This document shows positions 1-9,124 of a DNA stretch of 64,000 nucleotides, one piece after another. The number at the start of each line of letters is the position of its first letter. The stretch's first letter is position 1. Under the pieces are notes generated by a model that was given only the letters and a program-made list of their open reading frames with translations, made no database searches and was not told the origin of the DNA. Source of the DNA: Cellvibrio fontiphilus (GTDB lineage Bacteria > Pseudomonadota > Gammaproteobacteria > Pseudomonadales > Cellvibrionaceae). The stretch lies in NCBI RefSeq assembly GCF_035317345.1, contig NZ_JAYKTU010000011.1. One strand, written 5' to 3'. The position numbers and the translations under genes are program-made.

Positions 1-90
1 ATGGCGATAGATTTTTACCAGATTCAAGCCATTACCCGTTCCGGGCAGATTCACTTTCACAACCCATCTCAATTATCCAAGGCGGAGTAA
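1..90 (+). CDS. Possible 3' end of an upstream gene (partial)
   Basis: An open frame runs from the window edge to a TAA at 88-90, six bases before the opgG start and overlapping its ribosome binding site. The 29 visible residues (ending SQLSKAE) show no motif I recognise. The ATG at position 1 may be an internal codon of a longer gene. It could be chance open frame; the only support is its tight spacing to opgG. Confidence 0.25.
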   Translation: MAIDFYQIQAITRSGQIHFHNPSQLSKAE

Positions 91-95
91 ACTGG

Positions 96-1733
96 ATGAG
101 TATCCTGTGTCACAACAACAAAACCACCGGCAATTTAAGCGCACACAAGCGTCTGCTGGGGCTGATAATGAGCTGCACGCTGGGACTGGGAGTCAGTTAT
201 TCGGCGCTCGCCCAAACATCCTCATCTGCACCCGCGATTGCACCGGCAGCAGCGAGCGACATAGTCAAACCCGAGCTATTCGATGCGATTGCAGAGCGCG
301 CCAAAAAACTCGCCAAACGCGAGTACAAACCCATAGAGGCAAATATTCCCGATGCTTTGGCAAAGATGGATTACGATCAATATCGCTCGATTCGCTTTCG
401 CCCTGAAGCCGCGCTTTGGCACAAAGAATCCTTGTTTGAGTTACAGCTGTTTCACCCGGGTTTTCTCTACCGCGAACCCATAGTGCTGCACATGGCCAAC
501 GACGCACCCGATTCATTTGTGCAATTCAAGCAAGACTTTTTCACCTACGATGGCCCGGCGGCACCGCTTGCCGGCATTGCACCCAATAACATTGGTTTTG
601 CCGGCTTTCGCATCCATTACCCGCTCAACAGCAATGAATACAAAGATGAATTTGTTGTTTTCCAGGGTGCCTCCTACTTCCGCATGGTGGGCCCCGGCTT
701 GGCATATGGGCTTTCAGCGCGCGGTCTGGCAATCGATACCGCAGAACCCAAAGGTGAGGAGTTTCCGGTATTTCGCGAATTTTGGCTGATCAAGCCAGCA
801 CCTGAAGATACCCGTATGGTGATTTATGCGCTGCTGGACAGCCCATCCATCAGCGGTGCCTATCGCTTTGAAATCATCCCCGGCGCGCCCACGGAAATGG
901 CGGTTGAGGCGCGCTTGTTCGCCCGTAAAGACATATTGAAAGTCGGTATAGCACCGCTCACCAGTATGTATATGTGGGGCGAAAACCACACCCGTTTTGT
1001 GGATGATTTCCGTCCGGAAGTTCACGATTCCGATGGCTTGTTAATGGCAGCCTCCAACGGCGAGTGGATCTGGCGCCCTATCAGCAACCATCGCCAACTG
1101 CGGGTTTCATCGATGCTGGATGAAAATCCTCGCGGTTTTGGTTTACTGCAGCGCGACCGCGATTTTGATCATTACATGGATATGGAAGCCCGCTATGAGA
1201 AGCGTCCGAGCATGTGGATCATGCCTGAGGGCGACTGGGGTAAAGGTCGCGCCGAGCTGGTGGAAATCCCGAGCGATAGCGAAACTAACGACAACGTAGT
1301 TGCCTACTGGGTGCCCGCCAAGGCAATGAAGGCCGGCAGCAGTGCAACCTACAAATATCGCCTGCGCAGCTTTGATGATCATTTGGCTGAAAATACCGGC
1401 GCCAAGGTAATACGCACGCGAATTGGCTGGGGCGCAAACCCGGGCCAAGCCAATCCACCACCCGTTAGCAAACGCAAGTTTGTTATTGATTTCCGCGGTG
1501 GTGAATTGGATAACCTCTCAGCAGATGCCCCGTTGATTGCCGAAATGCAGCAATCCTCCGGCGCTATCAGTGAACTGAGCGTGCGCCAACTGCCCGATGG
1601 TCGCACCTGGCGCGCGTCATTCAAGCTTGAACCGGATGGCAATAACGTGGCGGATATGCGCCTGTTTCTGAAGTTACGCGATCAGCGCCTGAGCGAAGTG
1701 TGGAGCTATGTTTGGTACCCGGATGCCATCTGA
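96..1733 (+). CDS. opgG: Glucans biosynthesis protein G (periplasmic)
   Basis: OpgG/MdoG is the periplasmic protein needed to build and branch the beta-glucan backbone of osmoregulated periplasmic glucans. The 545-residue product has a hydrophobic export signal (about residues 19-40, ending ALAQ). It then carries typical family sequence such as FFTYDGPAAPLAGIAPNN-like and RPISNHRQLRVSS stretches, with a C-terminal Ig-like part ending WSYVWYPDAI. Length matches the family (about 510-550). The ATG at 96 is preceded by GGCGGAG at 81-87. opgH starts one base after the stop, so the two are co-transcribed and probably translationally coupled. OpgD is a paralogue, but adjacency to opgH favours OpgG. 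Confidence 0.93.
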   Translation: MSILCHNNKTTGNLSAHKRLLGLIMSCTLGLGVSYSALAQTSSSAPAIAPAAASDIVKPELFDAIAERAKKLAKREYKPIEANIPDALAKMDYDQYRSIRFRPEAALWHKESLFELQLFHPGFLYREPIVLHMANDAPDSFVQFKQDFFTYDGPAAPLAGIAPNNIGFAGFRIHYPLNSNEYKDEFVVFQGASYFRMVGPGLAYGLSARGLAIDTAEPKGEEFPVFREFWLIKPAPEDTRMVIYALLDSPSISGAYRFEIIPGAPTEMAVEARLFARKDILKVGIAPLTSMYMWGENHTRFVDDFRPEVHDSDGLLMAASNGEWIWRPISNHRQLRVSSMLDENPRGFGLLQRDRDFDHYMDMEARYEKRPSMWIMPEGDWGKGRAELVEIPSDSETNDNVVAYWVPAKAMKAGSSATYKYRLRSFDDHLAENTGAKVIRTRIGWGANPGQANPPPVSKRKFVIDFRGGELDNLSADAPLIAEMQQSSGAISELSVRQLPDGRTWRASFKLEPDGNNVADMRLFLKLRDQRLSEVWSYVWYPDAI

Positions 1734-1734
1734 T

Positions 1735-3663
1735 ATGACCGACAGCTTTCGCTCCCCTGCTGATTTATCCCAAGCGCCCGCGGATGCCTTTCGCATCCCG
1801 GGCAAATCCTTGCGCCGCTATGTATACGCCCTCTTGAGCCTGGTAACTGCGACCTGCGGCATTTACATCATGTTTGACATATTAAGTGCCAACGAACTCA
1901 AGCCGTTGGAGACTGTCATCATGGTGCTCTTTGGCATCAGTTTCACCTGGCTCAGCCTTGCATTCTGGAGTGGTGTATTCGGGTTCATCCTGCAAATGCT
2001 GAAAATTGATCCGCTGAGTTTAAAACCTACAAACAGCCTGGGCTTGGATGATTCACCAATCAGCACTCGCACAGCAGTAGTTATGCCGGTTTACAACGAG
2101 GATACACAGCGAGTAATTGCCGGTTTTGAGGCTACCCTGCGTTCACTCGAAGCAACCGGTCAGATCGACAAGTTTGATTTTTTCCTGCTCAGCGACACCA
2201 CCAACCTCACTATTGCCCAGGCTGAGCGCGATGCATGGCAACAGCTGCAGGAGCGCTTGGGCGCACTGGGAGCGCAAACCTTTTATCGCCGCCGGGAGAA
2301 AAACATCGGCCGTAAAGTGGGCAACCTGGCGGAGTTTTGCCAGCGCTGGGGCGCCAACTATGAGCAGATGATTGTGCTCGACGCGGACAGTGTGATGGCC
2401 GGCGAATGCCTATTGAAAATGGTTCGCGCCATGCAGGCCAACCCGCGCTGCGGGCTGATCCAAACCGTGCCGATTCCGGTGCGTCAAACCACTTTTTTTG
2501 GCCGCTTTGTGCAGTTTGCAGCCGTTCTTTACAGCCCCATGCTGGCAACCGGCCTGGCCTTTTGGCAAACCGATGCGGCCAATTATTGGGGCCACAATGC
2601 AATTATTCGCCTGCGCGCCTTTATCGACCACTGCGGTTTACCGAGCTTGCCCGGTCGCGCGCCCTTTGGCGGCGATATTCTCAGCCATGACTTTGTTGAA
2701 GCCGCCATGCTGCGCCGCGCCGGTTGGGATGTGTTTTTACTCGCCGATTTGGAGGGTAGCTACGAAGAAGTGCCCTGTAACATTATCGATTACGCCAAAC
2801 GCGACCGCCGCTGGGTGCAGGGCAATATCCAACATCTGGGGCTGCTCGGCACCAAAGATTTACACCCTATTAGCCGCCTGCACTTCCTGCTGGGTGCGGT
2901 AGCCTATATCACCTCGCTGGTGTGGATGCTCCTGCTGGTTCTAAGCACGGCCGACGCTGTGGTTCGCGCTATTAATGCGAATGTTTACTTTACCGAGATG
3001 CACCAGCTTTACCCCACCTGGCCCATCGCCAAAACCGAGCTGATTATTGCACTCATCCTACTGACCACCCTGTTGCTGATGGGGCCCAAATTGCTTGGTG
3101 TGCTGGTTACTATCACCCACCGACGCAAACAATTTGGCGGCACGCGCGCAATCATCAAAGGGGCACTGGTCGAGACTATTTTTGCAGTACTCATCGCCCC
3201 GATCATGATGATTTACCATGCTTACTTCGTGATTTCGGTACTGCTTGGTTTTAAAGTGAACTGGGATTCCCAAGAGCGTGAAGGGCGCTTATTACCCTGG
3301 AAGGAATGTATAGCGCGCACCTCCAAAATGACCATAGCGGCGATTCTTTGGGGTTATGTCACCTACGTTTATGCGCCGATATTTTTCTGGTGGCTACTGC
3401 CGGTTATTACTGGATTGGTGCTCTCGGCACCAATGGTTCGCTACTCAAGCAGTCTGGATTGGGGCCGCAGTGCGCGGCTGCGCAAGATATTTTTAACCCC
3501 CAGTGAAACCCAGGAAGATCCTGTACTTACCGAGCTAACCAAACTGCTGCAAGAGGAACACAAACCCCTGGCAGCACCGGCCCCTATTCCCGCGCTGCCG
3601 GTTGATAATTGGATCGCTATGCCACACCGCGAAATGGATGACTATCAACCGGTGATTCGCTAA
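1735..3663 (+). CDS. opgH: Glucans biosynthesis glucosyltransferase H
   Basis: Inner-membrane GT2 enzyme that polymerises UDP-glucose into the linear beta-1,2 glucan backbone and passes it to the periplasm. Visible are two N-terminal TM helices, the GT2 start VVMPVYNEDTQRV, the LDADSVMAG (DxD) motif, GGDILSHDFVEAAML, the acceptor-site motif DRRWVQGN and a C-terminal block of about six TM helices. ATG at 1735 is one base after the opgG stop; in-frame ATGs at 1708 and 1723 would overlap opgG. At 642 residues it is shorter than the E. coli protein (about 850), lacking most of the N-terminal cytoplasmic region that in E. coli contacts FtsZ. The next gene begins five bases after the stop. Confidence 0.93.
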   Translation: MTDSFRSPADLSQAPADAFRIPGKSLRRYVYALLSLVTATCGIYIMFDILSANELKPLETVIMVLFGISFTWLSLAFWSGVFGFILQMLKIDPLSLKPTNSLGLDDSPISTRTAVVMPVYNEDTQRVIAGFEATLRSLEATGQIDKFDFFLLSDTTNLTIAQAERDAWQQLQERLGALGAQTFYRRREKNIGRKVGNLAEFCQRWGANYEQMIVLDADSVMAGECLLKMVRAMQANPRCGLIQTVPIPVRQTTFFGRFVQFAAVLYSPMLATGLAFWQTDAANYWGHNAIIRLRAFIDHCGLPSLPGRAPFGGDILSHDFVEAAMLRRAGWDVFLLADLEGSYEEVPCNIIDYAKRDRRWVQGNIQHLGLLGTKDLHPISRLHFLLGAVAYITSLVWMLLLVLSTADAVVRAINANVYFTEMHQLYPTWPIAKTELIIALILLTTLLLMGPKLLGVLVTITHRRKQFGGTRAIIKGALVETIFAVLIAPIMMIYHAYFVISVLLGFKVNWDSQEREGRLLPWKECIARTSKMTIAAILWGYVTYVYAPIFFWWLLPVITGLVLSAPMVRYSSSLDWGRSARLRKIFLTPSETQEDPVLTELTKLLQEEHKPLAAPAPIPALPVDNWIAMPHREMDDYQPVIR

Positions 3664-3668
3664 TAGCT

Positions 3669-4241
3669 ATGAGACCACTACTGAATCTGATTCTGGTACT
3701 GGTCTCTGTCGCCTATCCGTTATTGGTATATCTGGGCATCCAGCACGTCAGCCCTGCGCTGTTTGCACTGGTGCTGGCAAGCCTTGCACTAGCCAAGTTT
3801 ATGGTGGCACGCCGCGCGGGGCGCAAACCGGAAACTGCGGAATTGGCGCTGCTGATAATCGCCTTGGGTTACAGCCTGGCACTGGTGATTACCAACAGCG
3901 AATTAATGCTGCGCTTCTATCCGGTACTTATCAGCCTCTGTGTAGCACTGTTGTTTGCCTTGAGCCTGCGCGCACCCGAAAGTCTGATCGAGCGCCTCGC
4001 CCGTCTTGCGGGCGAAACCATCACCCCTCGCGCCAGAAGCTACACCCGCAAACTGACCCTGATCTGGGCCATGCTGCTGTTTGGAAATGCACTGATGGCG
4101 CTGTATCTGGCTATTTTTGCCAGCCTGAAAAGCTGGGCACTCTACAATGGCTTGGTGTCCTATATTTTTTTTGCGGTGTTTTTTGCATTGGAATACACCT
4201 ACCGCCGCTACTACATCCACAAGTATCGCGAACCGGCGTAA
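3669..4241 (+). CDS. COG4648-like multi-pass membrane protein
   Basis: A 190-residue, very hydrophobic protein with about six predicted TM segments: 3-20, 26-42, 53-70, 74-93, 125-145 and 155-175. It ends in a basic tail (YTYRRYYIHKYREPA). Sequence style and position just before an ApeI-like dehydratase match the uncharacterised COG4648 membrane proteins found in aryl polyene and xanthomonadin clusters. The assignment is from memory, with no defined catalytic motif. It starts five bases after opgH and so is probably on the opgGH transcript, joining the glucan genes to the fatty-acid-like genes downstream. Role unknown; a part in export or membrane anchoring of the lipid product is inference. 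Confidence 0.6.
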   Translation: MRPLLNLILVLVSVAYPLLVYLGIQHVSPALFALVLASLALAKFMVARRAGRKPETAELALLIIALGYSLALVITNSELMLRFYPVLISLCVALLFALSLRAPESLIERLARLAGETITPRARSYTRKLTLIWAMLLFGNALMALYLAIFASLKSWALYNGLVSYIFFAVFFALEYTYRRYYIHKYREPA

Positions 4242-4332
4242 ACCCCGGGTTTGGGTTGGCGCTTGGGCTGGAGTATCATGGCGCCCGAAGCGCCTTAACC
4301 CATCCCGCCCGCAACACGGCCGATAAAAACCA

Positions 4333-4746
4333 ATGAGCGACACCACTCTTCTCTCCAAACTGCACACCCATTTTGCTACGGCTGAATGGCCACGTTTTGA
4401 TGGCATAACAACACAGCAACACCAGTGCATGCTGGATTTGTACATAGCCCCTCAAATCACCTGGCTCACCGGCCACTTCCCGCAGCAACCGGTAGTCGCA
4501 GGTGTGGTGCAGACACATTGGGCGGGAGAATTGGCAAAATTCCTGTTTGCGGTGGGCGATGAATTTATTCGTATCGACAATTTAAAATTCCAGCAAGTGA
4601 TACTGCCACAGCAACAATTGCAATTAACACTCGACTACAGTGAGACTGACGCTCACAGCGTCATTAAATTTCGCTACAGCCAGGGCGATATTATTTATTC
4701 CGAAGGCAAGCTGATCTTTCATCGCTTGCTCACTTCAGCGCAGTAA
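4333..4746 (+). CDS. ApeI-like 3-hydroxyacyl-ACP dehydratase (hot-dog fold)
   Basis: A 137-residue FabA/FabZ-type hot-dog protein that would dehydrate 3-hydroxyacyl-ACP intermediates. The signature is TGHFPQQPVVAGVVQ at about residues 46-60, with His in GHFP as the expected catalytic residue; the central helix continues VVQTHWAGELA. Small ApeI-type dehydratases of this kind occur in aryl polyene clusters. A 91-base gap separates it from the membrane protein, and the GT2 gene follows after six bases. The partner dehydratase at 6520-7026 means the cluster has two, as in aryl polyene synthesis. Confident on fold, moderate on pathway. Confidence 0.72.
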   Translation: MSDTTLLSKLHTHFATAEWPRFDGITTQQHQCMLDLYIAPQITWLTGHFPQQPVVAGVVQTHWAGELAKFLFAVGDEFIRIDNLKFQQVILPQQQLQLTLDYSETDAHSVIKFRYSQGDIIYSEGKLIFHRLLTSAQ

Positions 4747-4752
4747 TACGCG

Positions 4753-5526
4753 ATGAACAGTCATCCCGGCCATGAACAGTATCCCGCTATGAATTGTTGT
4801 TTATTGATTCCACACTACAACCATGAGCGCCAATTTATCGCGTTTTTACCGCAACTGGTGGCAACCGGACTGCCGCTGATTGTAGTCGATGATGGCAGCC
4901 ATGAAAGCAGTCGCACGCAAGTGGCCAGCGCACTGGCGCAGTACCAAAACACCTATTTTTTTACGCTGCAACGCAATCGCGGCAAGGGCGGCGCGGTAAA
5001 AGCCGGCGCGGTATTTGCGCGCAACCTGGGGTTTACTCACGCCTTACAAATCGATGCCGATGGCCAACACAATGTTGCAGATATTGCAGAATTTTTGCGC
5101 CGCGCACAGCAGTACCCGGAATCGATTATTTGTGGCAAACCCGTGTTTGATGCCTCTGCCCCCAAAGCGCGCGTCTATGGTCGCAAGGTCACCGATTTTT
5201 GGGTCGCGCTGGAAACCTTATCGCTGCGGATTAAAGATGGCTTGTGCGGTTTTCGCGTTTACCCGCTAACACAAATTGAAAACGTATTTGATCATTATTT
5301 TGTTGGCAACCGCATGGATTTTGACACCGAATTATTGGTGAAAGCAGTATGGCTAAATACACCCTTGATTTTTATCGACACCAAGGTGATTTACCCGGAG
5401 CAAAGCGTGTCGCACTTTAATTACCTGCGCGATAACTTGTTGCTGATCAAATTACACAGCCGTTTAATGCTTGGCATGTTGTTGCGCTTGCCTCTGCTGT
5501 TATGGCAGCGCTTGCGAGGCAAATAA
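4753..5526 (+). CDS. Family 2 glycosyltransferase of the acyl/polyene-type cluster
   Basis: A 257-residue GT2 protein with LLIPHYNHERQF, LIVVDDGSHESS, RNRGKGGAVKAG and the DxD motif QIDADGQHN. Later come CGFRVYP and the acceptor region RMDFDTELLVKA; the C-terminus is amphipathic. The sugar donor and acceptor cannot be read from sequence. It overlaps the next gene by one base (TAATG), so the two are coupled; as I recall, some aryl polyene clusters carry GT2 and LpxL-like acyltransferase in one polypeptide, here two. ATG at 4753 was kept, but ATG at 4789 (MNCCLLIPHYNH) sits closer to the usual GT2 start and is a real alternative. Confidence 0.78.
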   Translation: MNSHPGHEQYPAMNCCLLIPHYNHERQFIAFLPQLVATGLPLIVVDDGSHESSRTQVASALAQYQNTYFFTLQRNRGKGGAVKAGAVFARNLGFTHALQIDADGQHNVADIAEFLRRAQQYPESIICGKPVFDASAPKARVYGRKVTDFWVALETLSLRIKDGLCGFRVYPLTQIENVFDHYFVGNRMDFDTELLVKAVWLNTPLIFIDTKVIYPEQSVSHFNYLRDNLLLIKLHSRLMLGMLLRLPLLLWQRLRGK

Positions 5527-6527
5527 TGGACGCCAAACAAAACAGCCATAACAATAAACAGCAAGTCCATTGGTCCAACCTGCAAGAGTCAGGCACAATC
5601 CGTGGCATTTTGTTGATGCTCTGGTTACAGCGCGTATTTGGCCGCCGCTTTTTCAATACCCTGCTCTATCCGGTGATGGTTTATTTTTTTATGTTTAATC
5701 GCCGGGCGCGGCAGGCCTCGCTCGACTTTTTACAAACCCATGCCGCCAAATACCCCGATTACTGGCAGGGAAAACTACCCGGCTACCGCGATGTATTTCG
5801 CCATATGTATTCATTTGGACAATGCATTCTGGACAAGCTGCTCGCCTGGAGCACGCCGATTAGCGAACAGGACTTTGAAATTGCCAGAGAACCAATACTC
5901 ACCGAATTCATGGCAAAAACCACTGGCCAATTAATTATCGGCTCACATTTAGGCAATCTGGAATACTGCCGCGGTTTTGTCCAACGCTATAAAGCGCGCA
6001 CAATCAATGCACTGGTTTACGATCAACACTCCGCCAATTTTGTTGCTGCGATGCAAAAAATTAATCCGGAGTCGCGCATTCATATTTACCAGGTCAATGA
6101 GCTGGATATTCCTCTCATATTACAACTCAAAGCCAAAATTGATCAGGGCGAGTGGTTGTTTATCGCCGGCGATCGAATTCCATTGAGCGGTGAGGCGCGC
6201 ACGGTGACTGTAAATTTCATCGATCGTCCGGCGCAATTCCCTATTGGCCCTTATATGCTCGCCAAGGTATTACAGTGCGAAGTGCAACTGATGTTCTCCT
6301 ATCGCAAGGCACAAAAAATTTATTTTGAATTAGTACCCTTTGCGCAACAAGTCACACTGCCACGCAAAGACGGTGGCGCACAATTGCAAGCCTATGCCCA
6401 ACAATACGCCAGTGCTCTTGAACAACAAGCGGCACGCGCACCACTACAATGGTTTAATTTTTATCCCTACTGGAGCAGCAGCCAGGCGGCACAGGATACC
6501 GCCCCAAAACTGGCGACACATGAGTGA
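5526..6527 (+). CDS. LpxL/HtrB-like lysophospholipid-type acyltransferase
   Basis: A 333-residue membrane-associated acyltransferase of the LpxL/LABLAT superfamily. A hydrophobic N-terminal helix (about 20-50) is followed by the HX4D/E-like motif GSHLGNLEYCRG. Downstream are IAGDRIPLSGEARTV and QFPIGPYMLAKV, matching the family's GD-R and FPxGP motifs. It would transfer an acyl or polyene chain from ACP to a lipid or glycolipid acceptor. The start was set at ATG 5526 because it overlaps the GT2 stop (TAATG) and follows CGAGG; an upstream start at 5502 would overlap more. The C-terminus overlaps the ApeP-like gene by eight bases. Confidence 0.75.
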   Translation: MDAKQNSHNNKQQVHWSNLQESGTIRGILLMLWLQRVFGRRFFNTLLYPVMVYFFMFNRRARQASLDFLQTHAAKYPDYWQGKLPGYRDVFRHMYSFGQCILDKLLAWSTPISEQDFEIAREPILTEFMAKTTGQLIIGSHLGNLEYCRGFVQRYKARTINALVYDQHSANFVAAMQKINPESRIHIYQVNELDIPLILQLKAKIDQGEWLFIAGDRIPLSGEARTVTVNFIDRPAQFPIGPYMLAKVLQCEVQLMFSYRKAQKIYFELVPFAQQVTLPRKDGGAQLQAYAQQYASALEQQAARAPLQWFNFYPYWSSSQAAQDTAPKLATHE

Positions 6528-7026
6528 GCAAAAAATGACTGAAGCCTGCAAGATCGAATCACGCATTTATGAGCTGATTCCACACCGTGAGCCAATGCTG
6601 CTCATTAATCATGTGACCGAATTGGGCAACAATTTTTCCTGCTGTGAAATTTATATCGATAAAAATTCGTCATTTTTTATTCAAGACAAAGGTGTACCCA
6701 GTTGGATAGGCGTGGAATATATGGGGCAAACCGCTGCATTAATTGCCGGCTACCAATTGGAGCAAGGTACAGTCGCGCCGCATTTAGGCTTGTTATTAGG
6801 GACCCGTAAATACGAAGCATTGGTTCCCTATTTTAAGGAAGGCGATCAACTGCAAGTACGCTGCACAGAAGTGGCCGTAGTTGGCGACAGTCTTGCCAAT
6901 TTCCAATGCGATATTTTCAACCTGCGCGACAACAGCCACTGCGCCTCGGCCAAATTATCCGTGTTTCGCAAACCGCTACAGGAAGATGCACAACAACACT
7001 TTTTACCAACAGGAGCCGATGCGTGA
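6520..7026 (+). CDS. ApeP-like 3-hydroxyacyl-ACP dehydratase
   Basis: A 168-residue hot-dog protein. ELIPHREPMLLINHV carries the expected catalytic His (PHREPM), and WIGVEYMGQTAALIAGYQ is the central helix, matching ApeP-type FabA/Z-like dehydratases of aryl polyene clusters. ATG at 6520 overlaps the acyltransferase end by eight bases in another frame, giving MSEQKMTEACK; ATG 6535 is possible. It runs straight into the ketosynthase (overlap TGA/GTG). With the ApeI-like protein it would provide the dehydration steps for an unsaturated, perhaps polyenic, acyl chain; the substrate is inference. Confidence 0.75.
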   Translation: MSEQKMTEACKIESRIYELIPHREPMLLINHVTELGNNFSCCEIYIDKNSSFFIQDKGVPSWIGVEYMGQTAALIAGYQLEQGTVAPHLGLLLGTRKYEALVPYFKEGDQLQVRCTEVAVVGDSLANFQCDIFNLRDNSHCASAKLSVFRKPLQEDAQQHFLPTGADA

Positions 7027-8249
7027 CAAAACGTGTTGCCATTACCGGTGCCGGTGCAATTTCGGCCTTGGGTCACGAGTGGAAAACCATTCGTGAAAAT
7101 ATTTTGCAATTAAAAAATCGTGTGCGTTATATGCACGAGTGGGACCAATACCCAGAGCTGCAAACTCGCCTCGCATCACCCGTTGATGATTTTGTAATGC
7201 CCGCGCACTACACACTGAAAAAAAAGCGCGGCATGGGCCGTGTGGCACAAATGGCGGTGGCGGCAACGGAACAAGCACTAATGCACGCCGGTTTATTTAA
7301 AGACCCGATTATTAATAGCGATGCCACCGGCGTCGCCTACGGATCAGCAACCGGCAGCAGTGAAGCCGCGATGGAATTTTTTAGCCTGCTTGAACATAAG
7401 TCCATGGCGAAATTAAATGGCACTACCTACCTGCGCATGATGAGCCATTCGGCAGCCGTCAATATCAGCGTACTCTTTGGCACTAGCGGACGCATGTATA
7501 CCACCAACAGCGCCTGCACTGCCGGCAGCCAAGGTATTGGTTATGCCTATGAAGCCATTCGCAGCGGCCAGCAAACCATTATGATTGCCGGCGGTGCTGA
7601 AGAACTCTGCCCCACCCAGGCAGCAGTATTTGACACGGTTTACTCGGCAAGTTTAAAAAATGCCACACCGGAATTATCACCGCGCGCCTTTGATCCGCAG
7701 CGCGATGGTTTGGTATTGGGCGAAGGTGCATGCACCTTAATTTTGGAAGACTGGGATCACGCCGTTGCACGCGGCGCAACTATTCTTGCGGAAATTGTTG
7801 GCTTCGCGACTAATTGCGATGGCAGTCATTTGGTGCGTCCTAACCAAGTCACTATGGCCAAGGTCATGCAAAACTGTTTGCGCGATGCGCAACTCAACCC
7901 CGAACAAATTAATTACATTTCCGGACACGGCACCGCCACTGTTCACGGCGACATTGCAGAGTCACTCGCCACCCAGGAAGTCATGGGAAGCAACACCCCC
8001 TTCAGCAGTTTAAAAAGTTATATCGGCCACAGCCTCGGTGCCTGCGGCTCACTGGAGGCATGGCTCGGCATCGAAATGATGAACGAAAATTGGTTTTCAC
8101 CGAATTTGAATTTGGATGAAGTCGACCCAAATTGTGGCCAATTGGATTACATTCGCAATGAGATCAGGGAATTAAAGGCGCAGTATTTTATGAGCAATAA
8201 CTTTGCTTTTGGCGGGGTGAATACATCACTGATTTTTAAGCGTGTGTAA
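7023..8249 (+). CDS. Beta-ketoacyl-ACP synthase (FabF/ApeO-like)
   Basis: A 408-residue condensing enzyme of the thiolase fold. The full Cys-His-His triad is visible: C165 in TTNSACTAGSQ, H302 in GHGTATVHGD and H336 in KSYIGHSLGA. GACTLILEDW and NNFAFGGVNTS are further family motifs. GTG at 7023 overlaps the preceding stop, follows AGGAG, and gives the normal N-terminus MTKRVAITGAGAIS. An intact triad suggests an active elongating synthase rather than a chain-length factor. No ACP, ketoreductase, AMP-ligase, ammonia-lyase or exporter gene is adjacent, so those functions must come from elsewhere. Convergent with the beta-lactamase, 23 bases apart. Confidence 0.85.
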   Translation: MTKRVAITGAGAISALGHEWKTIRENILQLKNRVRYMHEWDQYPELQTRLASPVDDFVMPAHYTLKKKRGMGRVAQMAVAATEQALMHAGLFKDPIINSDATGVAYGSATGSSEAAMEFFSLLEHKSMAKLNGTTYLRMMSHSAAVNISVLFGTSGRMYTTNSACTAGSQGIGYAYEAIRSGQQTIMIAGGAEELCPTQAAVFDTVYSASLKNATPELSPRAFDPQRDGLVLGEGACTLILEDWDHAVARGATILAEIVGFATNCDGSHLVRPNQVTMAKVMQNCLRDAQLNPEQINYISGHGTATVHGDIAESLATQEVMGSNTPFSSLKSYIGHSLGACGSLEAWLGIEMMNENWFSPNLNLDEVDPNCGQLDYIRNEIRELKAQYFMSNNFAFGGVNTSLIFKRV

Positions 8250-8272
8250 AGATAACAGGCTCAAAAATTTAT

Positions 8273-9124
8273 TTACCACAAGCCAAATTTCCCCAACAAC
8301 TGTAACGACAAGGCCTTTCGGTAATCTTTCAGCGCGCTGAAATTTTCCGTTTTCATATAGAGCGCAAATGCCGCAAGGGGTTTGCCGCCATCATCTTTGA
8401 CATAACCCACGTACCAACCTTCGAACGCACCATCAAAATTATTCGGGTCGACTGGGCCGGCACCGGTTTTGGCATAGAGCGAGAAGGTATTTTTGGTTTC
8501 CTGCAAGGCGATGGATTCAAACGCGGCAAGGTTTCTGGCGCTTACACCGCAGCCGTCCTTGAGCAAGCAGGCGATAAAGTCGACTTGTTCTTGCGGGGAA
8601 ATTGTTAGTTCATTGCCGAGCCAAAATTCATTGCTGCCCGGTGTAAACGCTTGGTCGCCGTAATGAAAGCGAGCCAGCCATTTTTTATAGTCGGCGGGCT
8701 TAATGTGTGGCACCAATCCTTTGTAATACCACACGGCAGAGTGTTTGAATGCAGTTGTCAGAGTGTGCGATTGTCTCCAGGTTTCTGGCCAGAAATCTTT
8801 AGCAGGGTATTTTATTTGATCCCACTCAACCCGTTCATCTACTGACTTCACCGCGCCGGTTTCCAGCGCAATTAAGCTGTGTGGAATTTTAAAGGTGGAA
8901 TAGGGGGCGTGACGTTCAGTCAAACCTGTTTTATTAATATGGCGACATTTATTGTCGCGGTAATCCAACACCAAAAAAGTCACCTGGCGGCTACCTATTT
9001 CTGTGAGGTAAGGATCGACGTTAATCGGCTCTGTGGTTTTGCAGACGTCGGCAAAACTTGCTAAAGGCGCGAGCATAAATAAAAAACACACATTTTTAAT
9101 ACTTAAGCCTTGATACATAACCAC
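8273..9124 (-). CDS. Class D (OXA-type) beta-lactamase
   Basis: A 283-residue secreted serine beta-lactamase family protein with a signal peptide of about 25 residues (LASFA/DVC). Class D motifs are in order: S76-T-F-K79 (acylated Ser and the Lys usually carboxylated), S129-A-V131, Y155-G-D157 in place of the usual YGN, W168, and K219-T-G221. Cysteines at 28 and 60 could form a disulfide. The GTG at 9124 overlaps the esterase stop and is eight bases from AAGGA; ATG 9118 is an alternative. Tight linkage to the esterase implies one transcript. Enzyme activity, or a sensor role as in BlaR-type domains, cannot be decided here, but no membrane sensor region is present. Confidence 0.88.
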   Translation of the reverse strand: MVMYQGLSIKNVCFLFMLAPLASFADVCKTTEPINVDPYLTEIGSRQVTFLVLDYRDNKCRHINKTGLTERHAPYSTFKIPHSLIALETGAVKSVDERVEWDQIKYPAKDFWPETWRQSHTLTTAFKHSAVWYYKGLVPHIKPADYKKWLARFHYGDQAFTPGSNEFWLGNELTISPQEQVDFIACLLKDGCGVSARNLAAFESIALQETKNTFSLYAKTGAGPVDPNNFDGAFEGWYVGYVKDDGGKPLAAFALYMKTENFSALKDYRKALSLQLLGKFGLW

